DNA of 64,000 nt, from contig NC_051438.1 in NCBI RefSeq assembly GCF_001649575.2, positions 24,494,450 through 24,558,449 on the forward strand, written 5' to 3'. A program made the position numbers and the translations under genes. Positions within the stretch are counted from its first letter, which is position 1, and every line of letters begins with the position of its first letter. Source of the stretch: Kryptolebias marmoratus (Eukaryota; Chordata; Actinopteri; Cyprinodontiformes; Rivulidae). The notes under the pieces were generated by a model. It saw only the letters and a program-made list of their open reading frames with translations, had not been told where the DNA came from and ran no database searches. Below, in pieces: positions 63,191 through 64,000 of the stretch.

Positions 63191-64000
63191 ATCTGACTGA
63201 TGGTGTCCATCCTTGGCATCAGGTTCTGATCCTAATTAGAGAAACAACAAGTCCACGTCAGTACAGTACCTTACAGAACCACAGGACCGTCCTGCTTGAA
63301 ATAGTCAAAGCCCCTCAGTTGTGGGTGTTTCATCTGTCTGCAGAGATGACAGATGGACGAGCGTTGCGTGCAGATGGAGGGTGTGAAGGCGCGCCGTCGC
63401 CCTCCTCTCTGACTCATTTAGGAGAGGAAGATGATGAAGGAAAACCCCGCTGAGAGGGTGGGGGCGCTGCAGAAGGCTAGAGGTGGTAACCAGAGAGCAA
63501 CAGTGGATACTTTTCATTTTTATCTCAAAACTTACTCATCAAATTCTTTAAGTAACGTGATGAGTGTTGGGGACAGACGGTCATAATCTATGACTTTCCT
63601 TCAAACCCAAAGTTGTTTCATGATTCGTTGTGTCGACACAAACGCAGCATCAGGATTTTAGGAACTGTTCATTTGTTTTTTTAACAAACCTTTTTCCCAT
63701 ACATATCATACTTCTTTCCTTTTCTTCCATCTAAACAAACTGCACCACTAAAACTTAAAGTCAGAGTTTTGAAACAAAAGGTTAAAATCTCCAATTTAAA
63801 CAAGTACTTTGACCTCATACCTATAAAAATACTTTGGCTGCAGCGTCAACCTGAAATCTACAGGTGACCTCAACTGGAGTCAATTATTAAAAAAAAAACG
63901 ATGCATAACTTTCTAAAGCTGTAATGGTTGAGTAAGAGTGTGGTGGGAGAGAAATTCTATACAGAAAAGAAAAAAAACTACATTTAAAACATCAAGATTT
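63191..64000. other. Window end; small GC-rich island, no assignable gene
   Basis: Most of this is ordinary non-coding DNA. A stretch at about 63345-63485 is clearly more GC-rich (it contains GGCGCGCCGTCGCCC). It could be a small regulatory island or part of a neighbouring gene that continues outside the window. A 35-codon open frame on + and a 70-codon frame on - cross it; neither resembles a known protein. Confidence 0.3.

Noticed and set aside
1..64000. CRISPR arrays, bacterial operons, tRNA or rRNA genes
   Set aside because: None seen. The tandem and interspersed repeats are vertebrate microsatellites and transposon remnants, without regular spacers or tRNA cloverleaf structure beyond SINE remnants.

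Overview
The window is vertebrate genomic DNA, almost certainly from a teleost fish. It holds one protein-coding gene that I can support, on the + strand: the fish orthologue of FGFRL1 (FGFR-like 1, also called FGFR5), the kinase-less member of the FGF receptor family. The exons predict a protein of about 506 residues (human FGFRL1 is about 504): signal peptide, three Ig domains, one transmembrane segment and a short histidine-rich tail ending near HIHYQC. Teleosts carry two copies, fgfrl1a and fgfrl1b; I cannot say which this is. Fish-type repeats, dense CA/GT microsatellites and very short late introns support a teleost. The main intronic repeat reminds me of killifish, livebearer and medaka genomes, but that is only an impression.

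Layout. 1-1200: upstream flank with an old SINE-like copy and an (AGAAT)n array. About 1200-1750: putative TATA-less promoter with three evenly spaced inverted CCAAT boxes, and a non-coding first exon. 2938-3034: start codon and signal peptide. 3035-23289: 20-kb intron. 23290-23562: Ig1. 23563-50451: 27-kb intron, the most repeat-rich part. 50452-50532: hinge exon. 50533-56081: intron. 56082-56372: Ig2. 58221-58393 and 58480-58660: Ig3, split by an 86-bp intron. 58869-59329: transmembrane segment, poly-serine tract and His-rich tail. From 59330: 3' UTR with a first poly(A) signal near 59653, then AT-rich DNA that may be distal 3' UTR or intergenic, up to the window end.

The introns are dominated by non-autonomous repeats. 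One family of roughly 400 bp appears as at least 14 segments in both orientations. A second family has two clear copies and one possible copy. There is also a dead Tc1-like transposon with a LINE-tail retroposon nested in it (12-bp target duplications), a second copy of that retroposon, and a 214-bp palindromic hAT-type MITE downstream of the gene.

I found no bacterial-type operon, CRISPR array, tRNA or rRNA gene, and no second convincing protein-coding gene. The observations most worth a second look are the transcript uORF(s), the split Ig3 domain, a D-to-H change in the Ig2 DxGxYxC motif, a 20-serine microsatellite-encoded tract beside the membrane, and the structure of the main repeat family. 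All assignments come from reading the sequence and from memory of the families; no search was run.
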